64,000 bases of DNA from NCBI RefSeq assembly GCF_022347565.1, contig NZ_JAKRGH010000020.1, positions 29,600 through 93,599 on the forward strand, read 5' to 3'. Under the pieces are notes generated by a model. It ran no database searches. It had not been told where the DNA came from and was given only the letters and a program-made list of their open reading frames with translations. The stretch is from Vibrio sp. Of7-15. Lineage in GTDB: Bacteria; Pseudomonadota; Gammaproteobacteria; Enterobacterales; Vibrionaceae. Position 1 is the first letter of the stretch. Each line of letters opens with the position of its first letter. Below, in pieces: positions 23,946-34,175 of the stretch. The position numbers were made by a program, and so were the translations under genes.

Positions 23946-24169
23946 TGTGCTCTCCCTGGCTCATTATTGCAGAACAACATGCATTTATTCTTGATAACAA
24001 ATTTGGCCCCAATATAGATGGTTACTTAAAGTATGGTCGCTTTTTAGTCACTGTCGGTTTTATTTGTGTAAGAGTAAAAACACCCGTGGTTTTAGGCTTC
24101 ACGAGTGGCAGAAAAATCATTAAAATTAGTGCCTTCTTGATTTAAGCATTAAGTATTAAAAGGTTTATT

Positions 24170-24448
24170 ATGATTCACATTGGCTGGCTTGTTTTTGCAG
24201 CTGTTATTGCTCCTATTCTTGTGGGTTTGTTTGTGTTTTTTATCGGGAAAAAAACGTCTTCAAAATACGAGCAACAGCAGAATGAGCGTAAGGCATACAA
24301 GGTACTACGAGATGGATTTTTGCAAAAATACCTCCAGGATGAGGAAGTAAACAGTCAAAATCCGGCATTGAAAAAAATGTTTGAAGTGATTGCGCAAGAT
24401 AGGCAGGTTGATCCTGTGCAGCTAGAACGCGCCATTCGGTTAATGTAA
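24170..24448 (+). CDS. Small membrane-anchored protein, unknown function
   Basis: A 92-aa protein with one N-terminal membrane helix (WLVFAAVIAPILVGLFVFFIG) and a charged cytoplasmic tail of about 60 aa predicted helical (KYEQQQNERKAYKVLRDGF, then VDPVQLERAIRLM). No family recognised. It starts with an ATG behind AAAAGGTTTATT. It lies 72 bp before tpm on the same strand and could be co-transcribed. Confidence 0.65.
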   Translation: MIHIGWLVFAAVIAPILVGLFVFFIGKKTSSKYEQQQNERKAYKVLRDGFLQKYLQDEEVNSQNPALKKMFEVIAQDRQVDPVQLERAIRLM

Positions 24449-24520
24449 CTGCTGTTGATTGTATTCAGTCTTTAATGATTTAATTAACACTTAAATACAG
24501 CAGCAAGTAGAAGGAAAAAA

Positions 24521-25165
24521 ATGGAAGCTGAATTTTGGCATAGCAAATGGGCAGCAAACGCAATTGGCTTTCATTTGGATGAAACGAATGCTGCATTAAT
24601 TAATTATTGGCATCATGTGCAACCCAAACGTGAAGACAAAGTATTGGTCCCACTGTGTGGTAAATCGCTAGATTTGGATTGGTTAGCACAAAGACATGAT
24701 TCCGTGATTGGTGTGGAGCTGAGTGACATCGCAGTAAAGGCGTTTTTTGCAGAGCAGCTGTACACGCCGTTGGTGACTCAGTTAAATAATCACCATGTGA
24801 TGTACGAATTTGATGAGTTGACCATTTATTCCGGTGATTTCTTCTCTGCGCCTCTTGAACCTGTTGAATTGGTGTACGATCGTGCGGCCTTGGTGGCGTT
24901 ACCAGAATCAATGCGCAAAGAGTACGTGGAGAAAGTGCTGAGTAATTTGAAATCAGGTGGACGCATGCTGCTGGTGACATTAGATTATGACCAGCAAGAA
25001 TTAGCAGGGCCTCCATTTTCTGTGCCTGCTGTGGATGTACACGAACTCTTTTCTGAGTGTGAGGTGACACACTTATATCGTGATGACGCCGATGAATCTC
25101 ACCCTCGTATTAAAAAAGGGTTGAGCCGTTTCGCAGAAGAAGTGTGGTTGATTGAAAAACCATAA
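24521..25165 (+). CDS. tpm: Thiopurine S-methyltransferase
   Basis: A 214-aa SAM-dependent methyltransferase of the TPMT family, acting in the cytoplasm on thiopurines and on selenium or tellurium oxyanion metabolites in bacteria. Family marks are [17 protein letters not shown] at the N-terminus, [16 protein letters not shown] as the SAM-binding loop, [15 protein letters not shown], and [11 protein letters not shown]. Length is that of bacterial TPMTs. The ATG follows AGAAGGAAAAA. A strong terminator follows. Confidence 0.93.
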   Translation: MEAEFWHSKWAANAIGFHLDETNAALINYWHHVQPKREDKVLVPLCGKSLDLDWLAQRHDSVIGVELSDIAVKAFFAEQLYTPLVTQLNNHHVMYEFDELTIYSGDFFSAPLEPVELVYDRAALVALPESMRKEYVEKVLSNLKSGGRMLLVTLDYDQQELAGPPFSVPAVDVHELFSECEVTHLYRDDADESHPRIKKGLSRFAEEVWLIEKP

Positions 25166-25181
25166 CCTAAAGAAATAAAGA

Positions 25182-25212
25182 CTGCCAGCATCACGCTGGC
25201 AGCCTTGTTTTT
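25182..25212 (+). terminator. Rho-independent terminator after tpm
   Basis: CTGCCAGC-ATCA-CGCTGGCAG followed by CCTTGTTTTT. A strong hairpin 16 bp after the tpm stop. Confidence 0.85.
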
Positions 25213-25234
25213 AGCCTCGCTGACTTGGCTTAAT

Positions 25235-26410
25235 TTAATAGATCACCTTGATCTTTGAGGCGCTATCAATGGCAGCTTCAATGGCGGTTTCTATATTGTC
25301 GCGGCGGGTAAGTGCCACACCTAAACGGCGGCGGCCATTAATGTCTGGCTTAGCGAATAAGCGAACTTGGGTCTGAGGCTGTACAAGTGCTGCCCCTAAA
25401 CCATCAAAGCGAATGTTTTCAGAAACACCTTCACCAAGTACTACCGCAGAAGCGGATGGCCCATACTGCACGATGCTGCTTACTGGTAAACCTGTGAAGG
25501 CTCGAACGTGCAGAGCGAACTCAGACATGTCTTGAGAGACTAAGGTCACAAGGCCAGTGTCATGTGGGCGAGGAGAGACTTCATTGAAGTAGACTTTATC
25601 CCCTTTTATGAAAAGCTCAACACCAAATAAACCGTAGCCACCGAGTGCAGTTACGACTTTTTGAGCAACGTGTTGTGCTTCTTGTAAAGCGGCTTCTGAC
25701 ATGGCTTGTGGCTGCCAAGACTCGCGGTAGTCACCATCTTCTTGTCGGTGACCAATAGGGGCACAAAAATGTACGCCATCTACAGCGCTGACAGTGAGTA
25801 AGGAAATTTCATAATCGAAGTCCACAAACCCTTCAACAATGACTCGGCCTGCGCCGGTTCGGCCACCATCTTGAGCGTAATCCCATGCTTTTTTAACGTC
25901 AGCTTCAGATTTGATCACGCTTTGACCTTTACCTGAAGAACTCATGATAGGTTTTACAACACATGGTGTACCAACAAATTCAACTGCCGCCGTAAAGTCT
26001 TCGAAAGTGTCAGCAAACTTAAAAGGTGAGGTTGCAATGTTGAGTTCTTCGGCCGCTAAGCGACGGATACCTTCGCGGTTCATTGTTAACTTGGTGGCGT
26101 TGGCGGTAGGCACCACATTTAAACCTTGCTGTTCAAGTTCAACCAGCTTATCTGTCGCAATGGCTTCAATTTCTGGCACTACGTAGTGGGGTTTTTCCAG
26201 TGCAATCACGGTAGTTAATGCATCACCATCGAGCATATCAATAACATGACTGCGGTGAGCAACTTGCATGGCAGGTGCATCAGCATAACGATCTACAGCA
26301 ATCACTTCTAAACCAAGACGCTGACATTCAATGGCGACTTCTTTACCAAGTTCACCAGAGCCTAATAACAAAACACGGGTTGAATCAGTACGGGTTGCAG
26401 AACCAAACAT
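25235..26410 (-). CDS. purT: Formate-dependent phosphoribosylglycinamide formyltransferase 2
   Basis: PurT is an ATP-grasp enzyme that forms formyl-GAR from GAR, formate and ATP, the folate-independent third step of purine synthesis. Numbered from the ATG at 26410, it is 391 aa, the family length. Marks are [17 protein letters not shown] (N-terminal nucleotide-binding loop), [35 protein letters not shown] (ATP-grasp loop), and [22 protein letters not shown] (metal-binding Glu/Asn). Thirteen extra upstream codons are open, but the internal ATG matches the usual PurT start. A perfect PurR box lies 57 bp upstream of it. Confidence 0.95.
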   Translation of the reverse strand: MFGSATRTDSTRVLLLGSGELGKEVAIECQRLGLEVIAVDRYADAPAMQVAHRSHVIDMLDGDALTTVIALEKPHYVVPEIEAIATDKLVELEQQGLNVVPTANATKLTMNREGIRRLAAEELNIATSPFKFADTFEDFTAAVEFVGTPCVVKPIMSSSGKGQSVIKSEADVKKAWDYAQDGGRTGAGRVIVEGFVDFDYEISLLTVSAVDGVHFCAPIGHRQEDGDYRESWQPQAMSEAALQEAQHVAQKVVTALGGYGLFGVELFIKGDKVYFNEVSPRPHDTGLVTLVSQDMSEFALHVRAFTGLPVSSIVQYGPSASAVVLGEGVSENIRFDGLGAALVQPQTQVRLFAKPDINGRRRLGVALTRRDNIETAIEAAIDSASKIKVIY

Positions 26411-26466
26411 GGAATGGCTTCCTATATCGAAAGAAATTGGCGGCATCATACTGCTTTTTTAGGTAA

Positions 26467-26482
26467 AGGCAAACGTTTGCGT
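26467..26482 (-). promoter_or_regulatory. PurR operator of purT
   Basis: AGGCAAACGTTTGCGT matches the PurR consensus at all conserved positions (ANGCAANCGNTTNCNT). It lies just upstream of purT and downstream of the globin gene on the same strand. Confidence 0.85.
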
Positions 26483-26534
26483 GTTAATCCATAAAATAAA
26501 AGTGGAATAGGTGTGTTATGCCCCTTAATGATGG

Positions 26535-26951
26535 CTAACCACAACGTTCTTTCATTAAAGAAAGCCCAAAGGTGAAACATTGTCGCCAAGCATATTCAAC
26601 TTGCGGAGTGTATTTGGGATCACATTGCGATACAGAAGCGAGTAAACATTCAAACCAGATGTCCATGTCTTTGGCGGTGAGCCCTAAACCATTTTTGCCA
26701 TGACGATCACCTAACTGCTCGATATGACTTTGAGCTTCATTAGAAAAGGTGGCCATCATGATGCACAGAAAGGAAGCGTGCAGCATTTTCTTTTGCCGTT
26801 TCATGTCTACACCCTCAAAGAGCTTTCTAAAGGTGGTGTTTTCATGCCATAGCAGTTCATAGAATACGTCTAAGAAATGGCCACTGCTCTGACAGCGTTG
26901 GTAGCTGTCATTAAAAATTTCGTGGATTTGGCTCTGCGAAAGTCGTTCCAT
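26535..26951 (-). CDS. Globin-family protein
   Basis: A 138-aa single-domain globin. The helical pattern fits: FYELLWHENTTFRKLFEGVDM with the conserved Phe (CD1 region), KRQKKMLHASFLCIMMATFS, and QLGDRHGKNGLGLTAKD, where His is the likely proximal haem ligand, then WFECLLASVSQCDP and YAWRQCFTFGLSLM as the last helices. It probably binds haem, for oxygen, NO or redox sensing; the exact role is unknown. ATG at 26951 behind GGGGCG is preferred over an upstream TTG. It is upstream of purT on the same strand but separated by the PurR box. Confidence 0.75.
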   Translation of the reverse strand: MERLSQSQIHEIFNDSYQRCQSSGHFLDVFYELLWHENTTFRKLFEGVDMKRQKKMLHASFLCIMMATFSNEAQSHIEQLGDRHGKNGLGLTAKDMDIWFECLLASVSQCDPKYTPQVEYAWRQCFTFGLSLMKERCG

Positions 26952-27168
26952 GATTAACGCCCCAAACAAATAATCAGGTAGGAGGAATAGGAAAATTTAC
27001 TTAATGTTATGTATTGATATTAGCACTTTATGACTTCAATTGAGGGAGAGCTCAGTCGTATTTTGGTGCTTCAACTACACTCACATCAGAGCTCTTATTA
27101 CACATGAGGGCCTTACAGTAAAAATGAAAAATGTGTTTGGGCTCTGGTAGTAAGTGGTAGGGGTCATT

Positions 27169-30100
27169 ATGAAGTGGTATCTTCAGTGTTTCTGCGGATT
27201 ATTCTTTTATTGTTTGCTTGGTTCTGTTCAGGCGACTCAATTTGAGTTTGGTCGACTACGGGTTTCAAACTGCATTACGCCAACAGACCCATCAGAGTGT
27301 GTGATCACGTTTACCCAAACTTATTCCCAAACCCCTTTAGTTTTTCTAATGCCGACCATCACGCAAGATGGTGAAAATTTACCTTCGAGTATACGGTTAC
27401 TGTCGACGAGCAAGACTCAAGCTGAAGTTCGTCAAATTATTGCGCCCCATCATGCACAGATGAAAGGGGTACCATTTAAGCAAGTTGTCATGACTGATAT
27501 TGATTATTTTGTGGTTGAACCAGGGGTATTAAAGCTTTCTTCCGGAGCACAAATTGTCGCGGGTCGTTTTGATACACGGCAAAGTATCCGGTATAGCAAA
27601 AAAAAGAAGGAGGTCGTAGGAGGCTTTCAAACTATTTTATTTGACTCTTTTGGTTTGAAAAAATTTGACCCATGGCGAGGTGATGTAAATGCGGTTCCGG
27701 GAGTATTAACGCAAATACAATCGACCAATAATACCTACGCAAGTGACGATCCTAGTGGTCACTATCAACGGGGGCAGCCTCAATGGATGACTACGGTTTC
27801 GACAGAGGTGAATTTCGAATCCTTTAAGGTTGCGATTGAACTGTCGGAAGCAAAAGGCAGTGCGGTAACAGTGGCTGAAACTGTTGGCTTTGTAGCGGGG
27901 GTGGGCAGTGGTTATGTGGAAGGTAAAAAGTTTTGGCTAGGGCACGGTGAAACGGAACACACGTTGGAGCAAGAAGAAGTGGTCTATACCCCCGTTAATA
28001 TGGAGTGTGAAGCCTTTTCTGATATCCCGATCACGCTAAAGGAGCCTCCGATTATGGTTGCGGCGAAAAACTCACGAAATGGCACCAATGGGGGTTGGCT
28101 TCGTCGTTGTCATTTGGAAACTGGGCGAGTGAGTTTTGTGGTCGAAGAAGACATGGATAGTGATAAAGAGCGCAGACATTATTGGGAAAAAGTCGGTTAC
28201 TTTATTTTTGAGTCGCAAGCGGTAGCGCCCATTTGTGAGCGTTTTCCGAGTGCAGTACAAACTTGGAAAGGAAACACAGGGGGGAGGTTGTACATTGCTA
28301 ATGATGGCCAAGTTGAAAATGCAGGATTAGTAGATGGTCGGCGCTATGTGGGGTTTGAACCTTCTTCTGTAGATGACATTAATAAATCCGGTTGTAGTCA
28401 CACTGAGTGTTTTGGTGATAGTGGTTTGATGGTCGATAAGCCAAACTTGCCTGACTTTGAAGCGCCCACGGATCCCAGTTTAGAAAATGTGGTGGTCAAC
28501 ACAGGTAATCGTATTTTTCAAAATAGTGAACATATAGGTTCCTTCACCGTCGATGTGGGGTCAACGGCTACTTTTAAAACAGGTACTTACTGGATAGATA
28601 GCATTAATGCGCTTGGGCATATCAATGTACCAAAAGGCGAGAAGGTGATTATTAACACCAAGGGGCTCGCACTCAGTAAAGGAAGCCATTTTGTGGCAGA
28701 AGACGCTGGTGATCTGGTGGTGATTGTTCATAATTTAGCGTTCTCTTATACCAGTGTGATTTTTAACTGGGTGAACTTGGCCAATAATGCTGTGTTTAAA
28801 GGGCTGCTTTACAGTGAATCTAACGTGGAGTTAAGTAATGGCTCTATTATTGAAGGGGCGGTGACTGCACTTCAGGTAAGTATTCATAATAATGCGAAAA
28901 TTATTGGTGCAGGGCATTGCTTTGAGCCGCCTCAACGTTTGGAGTTGGTACTTGAACCTAATAGCGGAAGAGGCTTTTCTTGTACTGGCGTGAATGTGTC
29001 TTTACTGGTACGAGACAGCAATTCGAAAGAAGACACTGACTTTAGCGGTGACATTACGGTGGAGCTGAATACGGACTCAGAGATTGGTGCTTGCCTTGTG
29101 AAATTAGGGGAAAGACCCAATGCGCGTTGTGGGGAATCTGGGCAGCCCCGAAGATTCACGTTTAAATACCCGCAAGACAAAGATTTAACGTTATACAGTA
29201 AGTACGCAGGAAAGGTGTATTTAAACGCTGCTGCCGCAAATGACGGTAACCTTAGTGTACAAAAAGCGGGGCCTTATCAGTTTTTAGCAAAAGGTTTTTT
29301 ACTGAATAGCCGGTTAGATGTGGATGGTGTGGATGGGGGCCAAATCTCCGAACGTGGGTATGGGGTAACAATACAAGTCGTGTCATCTGGAAATGATTCA
29401 CTTAGTTGTGATCCAGTAGAAAGCTACACTTCAACAGCTGTACCGATTTCATTTACACGTACCATTCAGGGTGATCAGACACATGCAGGAAAATTCACGA
29501 TAACGGAACCTGGCACTGAGCACGTGATTACGTCAAATAAGGTGATTAATATCGATTTTGAGAAGGGCGTTGGCAAAACACCATTAATTGGAAAATACAC
29601 AGAAGCTGGTACTGCATTGTTATCTGCAAGTGGACCTGCGGTGTGTGAAGCCAGTGGTTGCGATGCTTCGGTCCGTATTCCTTCTAATTCATTGCCTTTG
29701 TATCACCGGCCTTACTATTTAGCCATATGCGATGCGACAGATCCTAATTCTCCTATGAGTTATGGTACGTCTGAAGGGGGAGCTGGGTTAGTGGCCTCAG
29801 GTGTAAAAGCGGGCTTTAGTATTAAAGCGATCCCTTGGTTATCACCAGCTGTAAGTAGTTCGGCTGCCTCGTTAGCCAGTGCTTCAGGTTCTTTATCTGC
29901 TAGTGTCGGTGCAAGTTATAAAGCGTTTGCGGAATCTTTTTGTGGGGCCAGAGCCTTAAAAGCGTACAAAGGTTCTGGTGGTATTGGCGTTAGCGTTCAC
30001 TCGCCAGCACCCAATGGGCGTTTAGGCAATGTAACTTTAGATATTTCATCAAGGCCGAATGTTGGTATTTACGCAAGCAGTGTTATTTGGGACGAAGTCG

Positions 30101-31200
30101 GAAGTTTGTTGTTTAAGGTCAGTAAAAGGGATTATTTAGTGGCAGGACTGAATATTCCGGAAGCGAGCTTTATTGCTGGTCGTTTTTATCCTCATCACTT
30201 AACTATTAACTCAAACCTTTGGGCTTATCCAGCCAATCAAACTGGGTTTGCGTATATGGGGCAGACTTTTATTCATTCGATGGAAGTTGAAGCGCGAAAT
30301 TTTAGCCAAAGTGCGACAAGAAACTATGGCTTTTTTACTGATTCATTAAAAGCCAGTTTGAGTTTCCTCGTCACTAACGGTACTGATGAAGCCAATAATG
30401 ATCTATCCGCTCGTATTGAAAACTTTTCGGCGTACTCGTGGGGAGGGGAAATGTGGAATAAGCGTGGGGATACGTCTCAGATGGCCCAGACGATGAGTGA
30501 TTTTGTATTTAATCGATTAGTTCATCCTGATACAGCGGGCGCAACAACAGCTGATGGTCCATTTAATAGTGCTAATAGTGCTTATGGTTTGTATGTATCA
30601 GAGTCGCTTGATCCGACGGATTTTGAAACTTTGGATATCACCGTAAGGCGTCAAGATGGCACATCCAACTTGGGTAGCCGTTTTACGTCAGTTGCGGATG
30701 TTCGTTACGGAAGAATGCGGTTTGATTCAGGTAGTGGTCAGGTTCAAACCAATATTTCTGCGCCTTTACAGGTGGAATTTTGGGATGGCGGTGAATTTAT
30801 CGTTAATAGCGCAGATAACCGAGCCAATTTTGATGGTGCTGACTACTGTAAGTTAACCATGCAACCTGCGGGAAGCGGAAATTCAGGGTCGTTGCTATCA
30901 GGGGCTGCTACGGTTTCTATTGGAGAGTCGGGTGTGCTGTCAGCCAATGCAGATCCTGATGATGCAAATTTAAGAGAGCAAGTCCGCCTATGGTTGCGTT
31001 TGTCGGCTTCCCCGCAAAGTACAGAGTCTGGAGTCACGTGTTTTGGAACCGTGCCAACAGGAACGAATATTCAACATCAGCCGTGGCTACAGTTTAATTG
31101 GCGCAATGTAGGTGATGAAGATCCCTCTGGTATTTTCAGCTTTGGCGTGTACCGAGGGAATGATCGGGTTATTTATCGAGGAGAACCGAATATTCGTTAG
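27169..31200 (+). CDS. Giant secreted MshQ-like (DUF6701) protein with lectin-like N-terminus
   Basis: At 1343 aa from ATG 27169 (RBS GGTAGGGG). A signal peptide (FCGLFFYCLLGSVQA) is followed by a domain resembling H-type lectins (VITFTQTYSQTPLVFLMPTI), present in a partly repeated form up to about residue 350 (ITLKEPPIMVAAKNS). A beta-helix-like stretch with repeated short strands spans about 440-590, then Ig-like segments with paired Cys. The last 450 aa match the DUF6701 region of MSHA biogenesis protein MshQ: LAICDATDPN, AGRFYPHHLTI, FAYMGQTFIHSMEVEARN. MshQ is a large protein of the mannose-sensitive haemagglutinin pilus system, but no other msh gene is in this window, so it is an orphan, probably exported to the cell surface or pilus. 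Confidence 0.8.
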   Translation: MKWYLQCFCGLFFYCLLGSVQATQFEFGRLRVSNCITPTDPSECVITFTQTYSQTPLVFLMPTITQDGENLPSSIRLLSTSKTQAEVRQIIAPHHAQMKGVPFKQVVMTDIDYFVVEPGVLKLSSGAQIVAGRFDTRQSIRYSKKKKEVVGGFQTILFDSFGLKKFDPWRGDVNAVPGVLTQIQSTNNTYASDDPSGHYQRGQPQWMTTVSTEVNFESFKVAIELSEAKGSAVTVAETVGFVAGVGSGYVEGKKFWLGHGETEHTLEQEEVVYTPVNMECEAFSDIPITLKEPPIMVAAKNSRNGTNGGWLRRCHLETGRVSFVVEEDMDSDKERRHYWEKVGYFIFESQAVAPICERFPSAVQTWKGNTGGRLYIANDGQVENAGLVDGRRYVGFEPSSVDDINKSGCSHTECFGDSGLMVDKPNLPDFEAPTDPSLENVVVNTGNRIFQNSEHIGSFTVDVGSTATFKTGTYWIDSINALGHINVPKGEKVIINTKGLALSKGSHFVAEDAGDLVVIVHNLAFSYTSVIFNWVNLANNAVFKGLLYSESNVELSNGSIIEGAVTALQVSIHNNAKIIGAGHCFEPPQRLELVLEPNSGRGFSCTGVNVSLLVRDSNSKEDTDFSGDITVELNTDSEIGACLVKLGERPNARCGESGQPRRFTFKYPQDKDLTLYSKYAGKVYLNAAAANDGNLSVQKAGPYQFLAKGFLLNSRLDVDGVDGGQISERGYGVTIQVVSSGNDSLSCDPVESYTSTAVPISFTRTIQGDQTHAGKFTITEPGTEHVITSNKVINIDFEKGVGKTPLIGKYTEAGTALLSASGPAVCEASGCDASVRIPSNSLPLYHRPYYLAICDATDPNSPMSYGTSEGGAGLVASGVKAGFSIKAIPWLSPAVSSSAASLASASGSLSASVGASYKAFAESFCGARALKAYKGSGGIGVSVHSPAPNGRLGNVTLDISSRPNVGIYASSVIWDEVGSLLFKVSKRDYLVAGLNIPEASFIAGRFYPHHLTINSNLWAYPANQTGFAYMGQTFIHSMEVEARNFSQSATRNYGFFTDSLKASLSFLVTNGTDEANNDLSARIENFSAYSWGGEMWNKRGDTSQMAQTMSDFVFNRLVHPDTAGATTADGPFNSANSAYGLYVSESLDPTDFETLDITVRRQDGTSNLGSRFTSVADVRYGRMRFDSGSGQVQTNISAPLQVEFWDGGEFIVNSADNRANFDGADYCKLTMQPAGSGNSGSLLSGAATVSIGESGVLSANADPDDANLREQVRLWLRLSASPQSTESGVTCFGTVPTGTNIQHQPWLQFNWRNVGDEDPSGIFSFGVYRGNDRVIYRGEPNIR

Positions 31201-31461
31201 GCGCTTAGTGATTGTATTTCCACTTTAATGTGGGAGCTTCTCTTTGCTGGAGAAAATGGCAGGTGATTTTCTTAATAAGCCACATGGAAAAATTGAGTGA
31301 AAAGTCATTTTGTACGCTTTTTATACAAAACATAGTGCATCAAATCGCATTATTTTTCGCTGTTTTTACATCTAACAGTTGCTCTATGTCTCATCAGGCG
31401 GTAACCTTGCCGACCTATAAAATTAGTCTATATTCTCCATCACACTATTAGGAATTGAATC
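31201..31461. other. Intergenic region
   Basis: No gene of credible coding quality. It holds the promoter of the ybiT-like gene; a TTGCCG...TAGTCTATATT arrangement near 31408-31436 may be its -35/-10. Confidence 0.35.
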
Positions 31462-33057
31462 TTGATTTCAACAGCTAACATTACTATGCAGTTCGGCGAC
31501 AAGCCTCTGTTTGAAAATATCTCAATTAAATTTGGTAACGGTAACCGTTATGGTCTTATCGGTGCTAATGGCTGCGGTAAATCCACATTCATGAAAATCC
31601 TTGGTGGGGAATTAGAGCAATCTGGTGGTGTAGTTTCTACGGATCCAAATGAGCGTGTTGCAAAGCTTGGTCAGGACCAGTTTGCATTCGAAGAGTACAG
31701 TGTTGTTGATACTGTAATCATGGGTCATAAAGAGCTGTGGGAAATCAAAGAAGAGCGTGACCGTATCTATTCTTTACCTGAAATGTCAGATGAAGATGGT
31801 ATGCGTGTGGGTGATCTTGAAACTCAGTTCGCTGAAATGGACGGTTACTCTGCGGAATCGCGCGCGGGTGAGCTACTGCTTGGTCTTGGTATTCCTGAAG
31901 AGCAGCACTTTGGTTTAATGAGCGAAGTTGCACCGGGTTTGAAAGTTCGTGTTCTTTTGGCACAGGTTCTGTTTGCAGACCCAGACATCATGCTACTTGA
32001 TGAGCCTACCAACAACTTGGACATGCACACAATTAGCTGGTTAGAAGACGTTCTTCTTGCTCGTAACTGCACTATGATCATCATCTCGCATGACCGTCAT
32101 TTCCTAAACAGCGTATGTACCCACATGGCTGATCTTGATTACGGTGAACTTCGTCTGTTCCACGGTAACTACGATGAGTACATGACAGCAGCTGAACAAG
32201 CTCGTGAGCGTCTGCATGCGGATAATGCGAAGAAAAAAGCACAAATTGCCGAACTACAAACGTTCGTAAGCCGTTTCTCTGCAAACGCATCAAAAGCGAA
32301 ACAAGCAACGTCTCGTCAAAAGCAGCTTGATAAGATCCAGTTAGATGAAGTTAAAGCATCTAGCCGTCAAAGCCCATTCATTCGTTTTGATCAAGAAAAA
32401 CCACTTTTCCGTAACGCACTAGAAGTGGAAGGTTTGGTTCAAGGTTACGATGACAACATCTTGATCAATGGCGTAAACCTAATGGTTGAAGTGGGTGAGC
32501 GCATTGCGATCATCGGTGAGAACGGTATCGGTAAATCAACGTTCCTGAACACCCTAGCAAATGCCATGGAGCCAAAAGCGGGTATGGTTAAGTGGTCTGA
32601 AAACCACAACATCGGTTTCTACGCTCAGGACCACAGCCACGACTTTGAAGAAGACATGAACCTTCTTGATTGGATGGGTCAATGGAAAAAAGAAGGCGAT
32701 GACGAGCAAGTAGTACGTGGTATTCTTGGCCGTATGCTTTTCTCACAAAATGACATTAAGAAATCCGTAAAAGTAATTTCTGGTGGTGAGCAAGGTCGTA
32801 TGTTGTTTGGTAAGCTAATCATGCAAAAGCCAAACATCCTATTAATGGATGAACCAACAAACCACATGGATATGGAATCCATCGAGTCGTTGAACTTGGC
32901 CCTTGAGAACTACAAAGGTACGTTGATGTTTGTTTCTCATGACCGTCAGTTTGTATCTTCTATTGCGACTCGTATCATCGAGATCACAAAAGATGGCGTA
33001 GAAGATTTCCACGGTACTTACGATGAGTACCTAGCGAAACAAGGTTTAAAAGGTTAA
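31462..33057 (+). CDS. ybiT: ABC-F family ATPase YbiT
   Basis: A 531-aa soluble twin-ATPase of the ABC-F type that acts on ribosomes. Walker A motifs are GANGCGKST (residues 34-42) and GENGIGKST (about 352-360). Walker B regions are [13 protein letters not shown] and [13 protein letters not shown]. The second signature is VISGGEQGR, while the first is the YbiT-type [15 protein letters not shown] in place of LSGG. The linker with [21 protein letters not shown] is typical. The start is TTG with AGGAATTG upstream. Codon use is strongly biased, as expected of a well-expressed gene. It is monocistronic with a strong terminator. Confidence 0.93.
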   Translation: MISTANITMQFGDKPLFENISIKFGNGNRYGLIGANGCGKSTFMKILGGELEQSGGVVSTDPNERVAKLGQDQFAFEEYSVVDTVIMGHKELWEIKEERDRIYSLPEMSDEDGMRVGDLETQFAEMDGYSAESRAGELLLGLGIPEEQHFGLMSEVAPGLKVRVLLAQVLFADPDIMLLDEPTNNLDMHTISWLEDVLLARNCTMIIISHDRHFLNSVCTHMADLDYGELRLFHGNYDEYMTAAEQARERLHADNAKKKAQIAELQTFVSRFSANASKAKQATSRQKQLDKIQLDEVKASSRQSPFIRFDQEKPLFRNALEVEGLVQGYDDNILINGVNLMVEVGERIAIIGENGIGKSTFLNTLANAMEPKAGMVKWSENHNIGFYAQDHSHDFEEDMNLLDWMGQWKKEGDDEQVVRGILGRMLFSQNDIKKSVKVISGGEQGRMLFGKLIMQKPNILLMDEPTNHMDMESIESLNLALENYKGTLMFVSHDRQFVSSIATRIIEITKDGVEDFHGTYDEYLAKQGLKG

Positions 33058-33106
33058 TTGTTTAAAGGGCGTATCGCTTCGTTAAACTGACATACTTTTA
33101 AAAGAG

Positions 33107-33139
33107 AGAAGGCTAGCCAAGTGGTTAGCCTTCTTTTTA
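33107..33139 (+). terminator. Rho-independent terminator after ybiT
   Basis: GAAGGCTAGCC and GGTTAGCCTTC with a short loop, followed by TTTTTAT. It may also serve the convergent exporter gene. Confidence 0.85.
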
Positions 33140-33164
33140 TGTGTTCGTATCGTGATATGAGTGA

Positions 33165-34040
33165 TTAAGTCTTTTTATGCTCCCATCGAGTGATGAAAGC
33201 CACGGAAGCAATAATAATGGCAGCACCGAGCCATAAACGCCCTGGTGGAGCCCAGCCAAACACAATCCAGCCAGCTAGAACATTTAAAGGCAATTTTGCA
33301 TGATCAAAAGGTTGCACGAAGGAAGCGTCTGCTACGGAATAGGCTTTGGCAATGGCCCATTGAGCTAAGGCCGTAAAAGCGCCTGCTGCAACCAATAGTC
33401 CCCATGCGAAGGTGCCTGTTGGCATGGTCCAGTCAGGCACCGCAAGAACGATATTAAATGGGGTGATAAGAAGTAATAAGTACACCACCATGGTGGATGG
33501 GGAATCATCAGACGAGAGTTTCTTCACCATTAGTGAGTAACACGCCCAGAAAAACGCCGCCCCAACAGGTAGTAATGTTGCCCAAGTAAAAGAGTCTGAC
33601 CACGGTTCTAAAATGATCATGGCACCTGCAAACCCGGCTAAGGTTGCTAACCAGCGGGCAGGCCCGACTTTTTCTTTTAGAAATAAGCCCGAGCCCACAG
33701 TGGCAAACAAAGGCGAAGTCATTAGCAGTGCAATGCCTTGCCAAATTGGCACAGGGTAGGCCAATGCCCACAGCCAAAGCTGAATCCCAATCACAGATAA
33801 AAACACGCGCAATACATGCATGCCTAAATGTTGGGTTCTTAAGGAGTTACGAATGCCTAAAGTACGTAACCAAGGAAGAATCACAACCAAAGCAATACCA
33901 TATTGGATTAACGCCACGGTGGTCGATGGTAAATGCATGTGCATGCTAACGTATTGAGCCACGCTGTTAACCAGCGCAAAGGCAAAACCAGCAGTAAGCA
34001 TCCAGCTAGCGCCTTGAAGAGGGTGGTGATGTTGGGACAT
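33165..34040 (-). CDS. EamA/DMT-family transporter
   Basis: A 291-aa inner-membrane protein with ten hydrophobic segments in two EamA repeats: SWMLTAGFAFALVNSVAQYV, VALIQYGIALVVILPW, LLMTSPLFATVGSGLFLKEKVG (conserved LKE motif), and a second half ending in WLGAAIIIASVAFITRWE. Substrate unknown. It starts with ATG (MSQHHHPLQ). It converges on ybiT and is not in an obvious operon. Confidence 0.85.
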   Translation of the reverse strand: MSQHHHPLQGASWMLTAGFAFALVNSVAQYVSMHMHLPSTTVALIQYGIALVVILPWLRTLGIRNSLRTQHLGMHVLRVFLSVIGIQLWLWALAYPVPIWQGIALLMTSPLFATVGSGLFLKEKVGPARWLATLAGFAGAMIILEPWSDSFTWATLLPVGAAFFWACYSLMVKKLSSDDSPSTMVVYLLLLITPFNIVLAVPDWTMPTGTFAWGLLVAAGAFTALAQWAIAKAYSVADASFVQPFDHAKLPLNVLAGWIVFGWAPPGRLWLGAAIIIASVAFITRWEHKKT

Positions 34041-34125
34041 GATATGCCAGAAAGTGTATAAAAAATGTTAAGGAATAATACAGCTAAATAGACTTAAATC
34101 AAAAAGATAAAAGCCTATAAAGACA

Positions 34126-34155
34126 AAGAGCCCATATCAGAGGTTGATATGGGCT
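34126..34155 (-). terminator. Rho-independent terminator of cdd
   Basis: On the minus strand AGCCCATATCA pairs with TGATATGGGCT around a 5-base loop, followed by CTTTGTCTTT. It lies about 20 bp downstream of the cdd stop. Confidence 0.8.
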
Positions 34156-34175
34156 TGTCGTGTTCTTAGCGTCGG

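Noticed and set aside
23936..24145. 69-aa plus-strand reading frame
   Set aside because: It overlaps the start of the divergent solute-binding gene and shows no domain or signal; probably chance.
31212..31451. 79-aa plus-strand reading frame before the ybiT-like gene
   Set aside because: Poor ribosome binding site, no coherent composition, and it covers the probable ybiT promoter.
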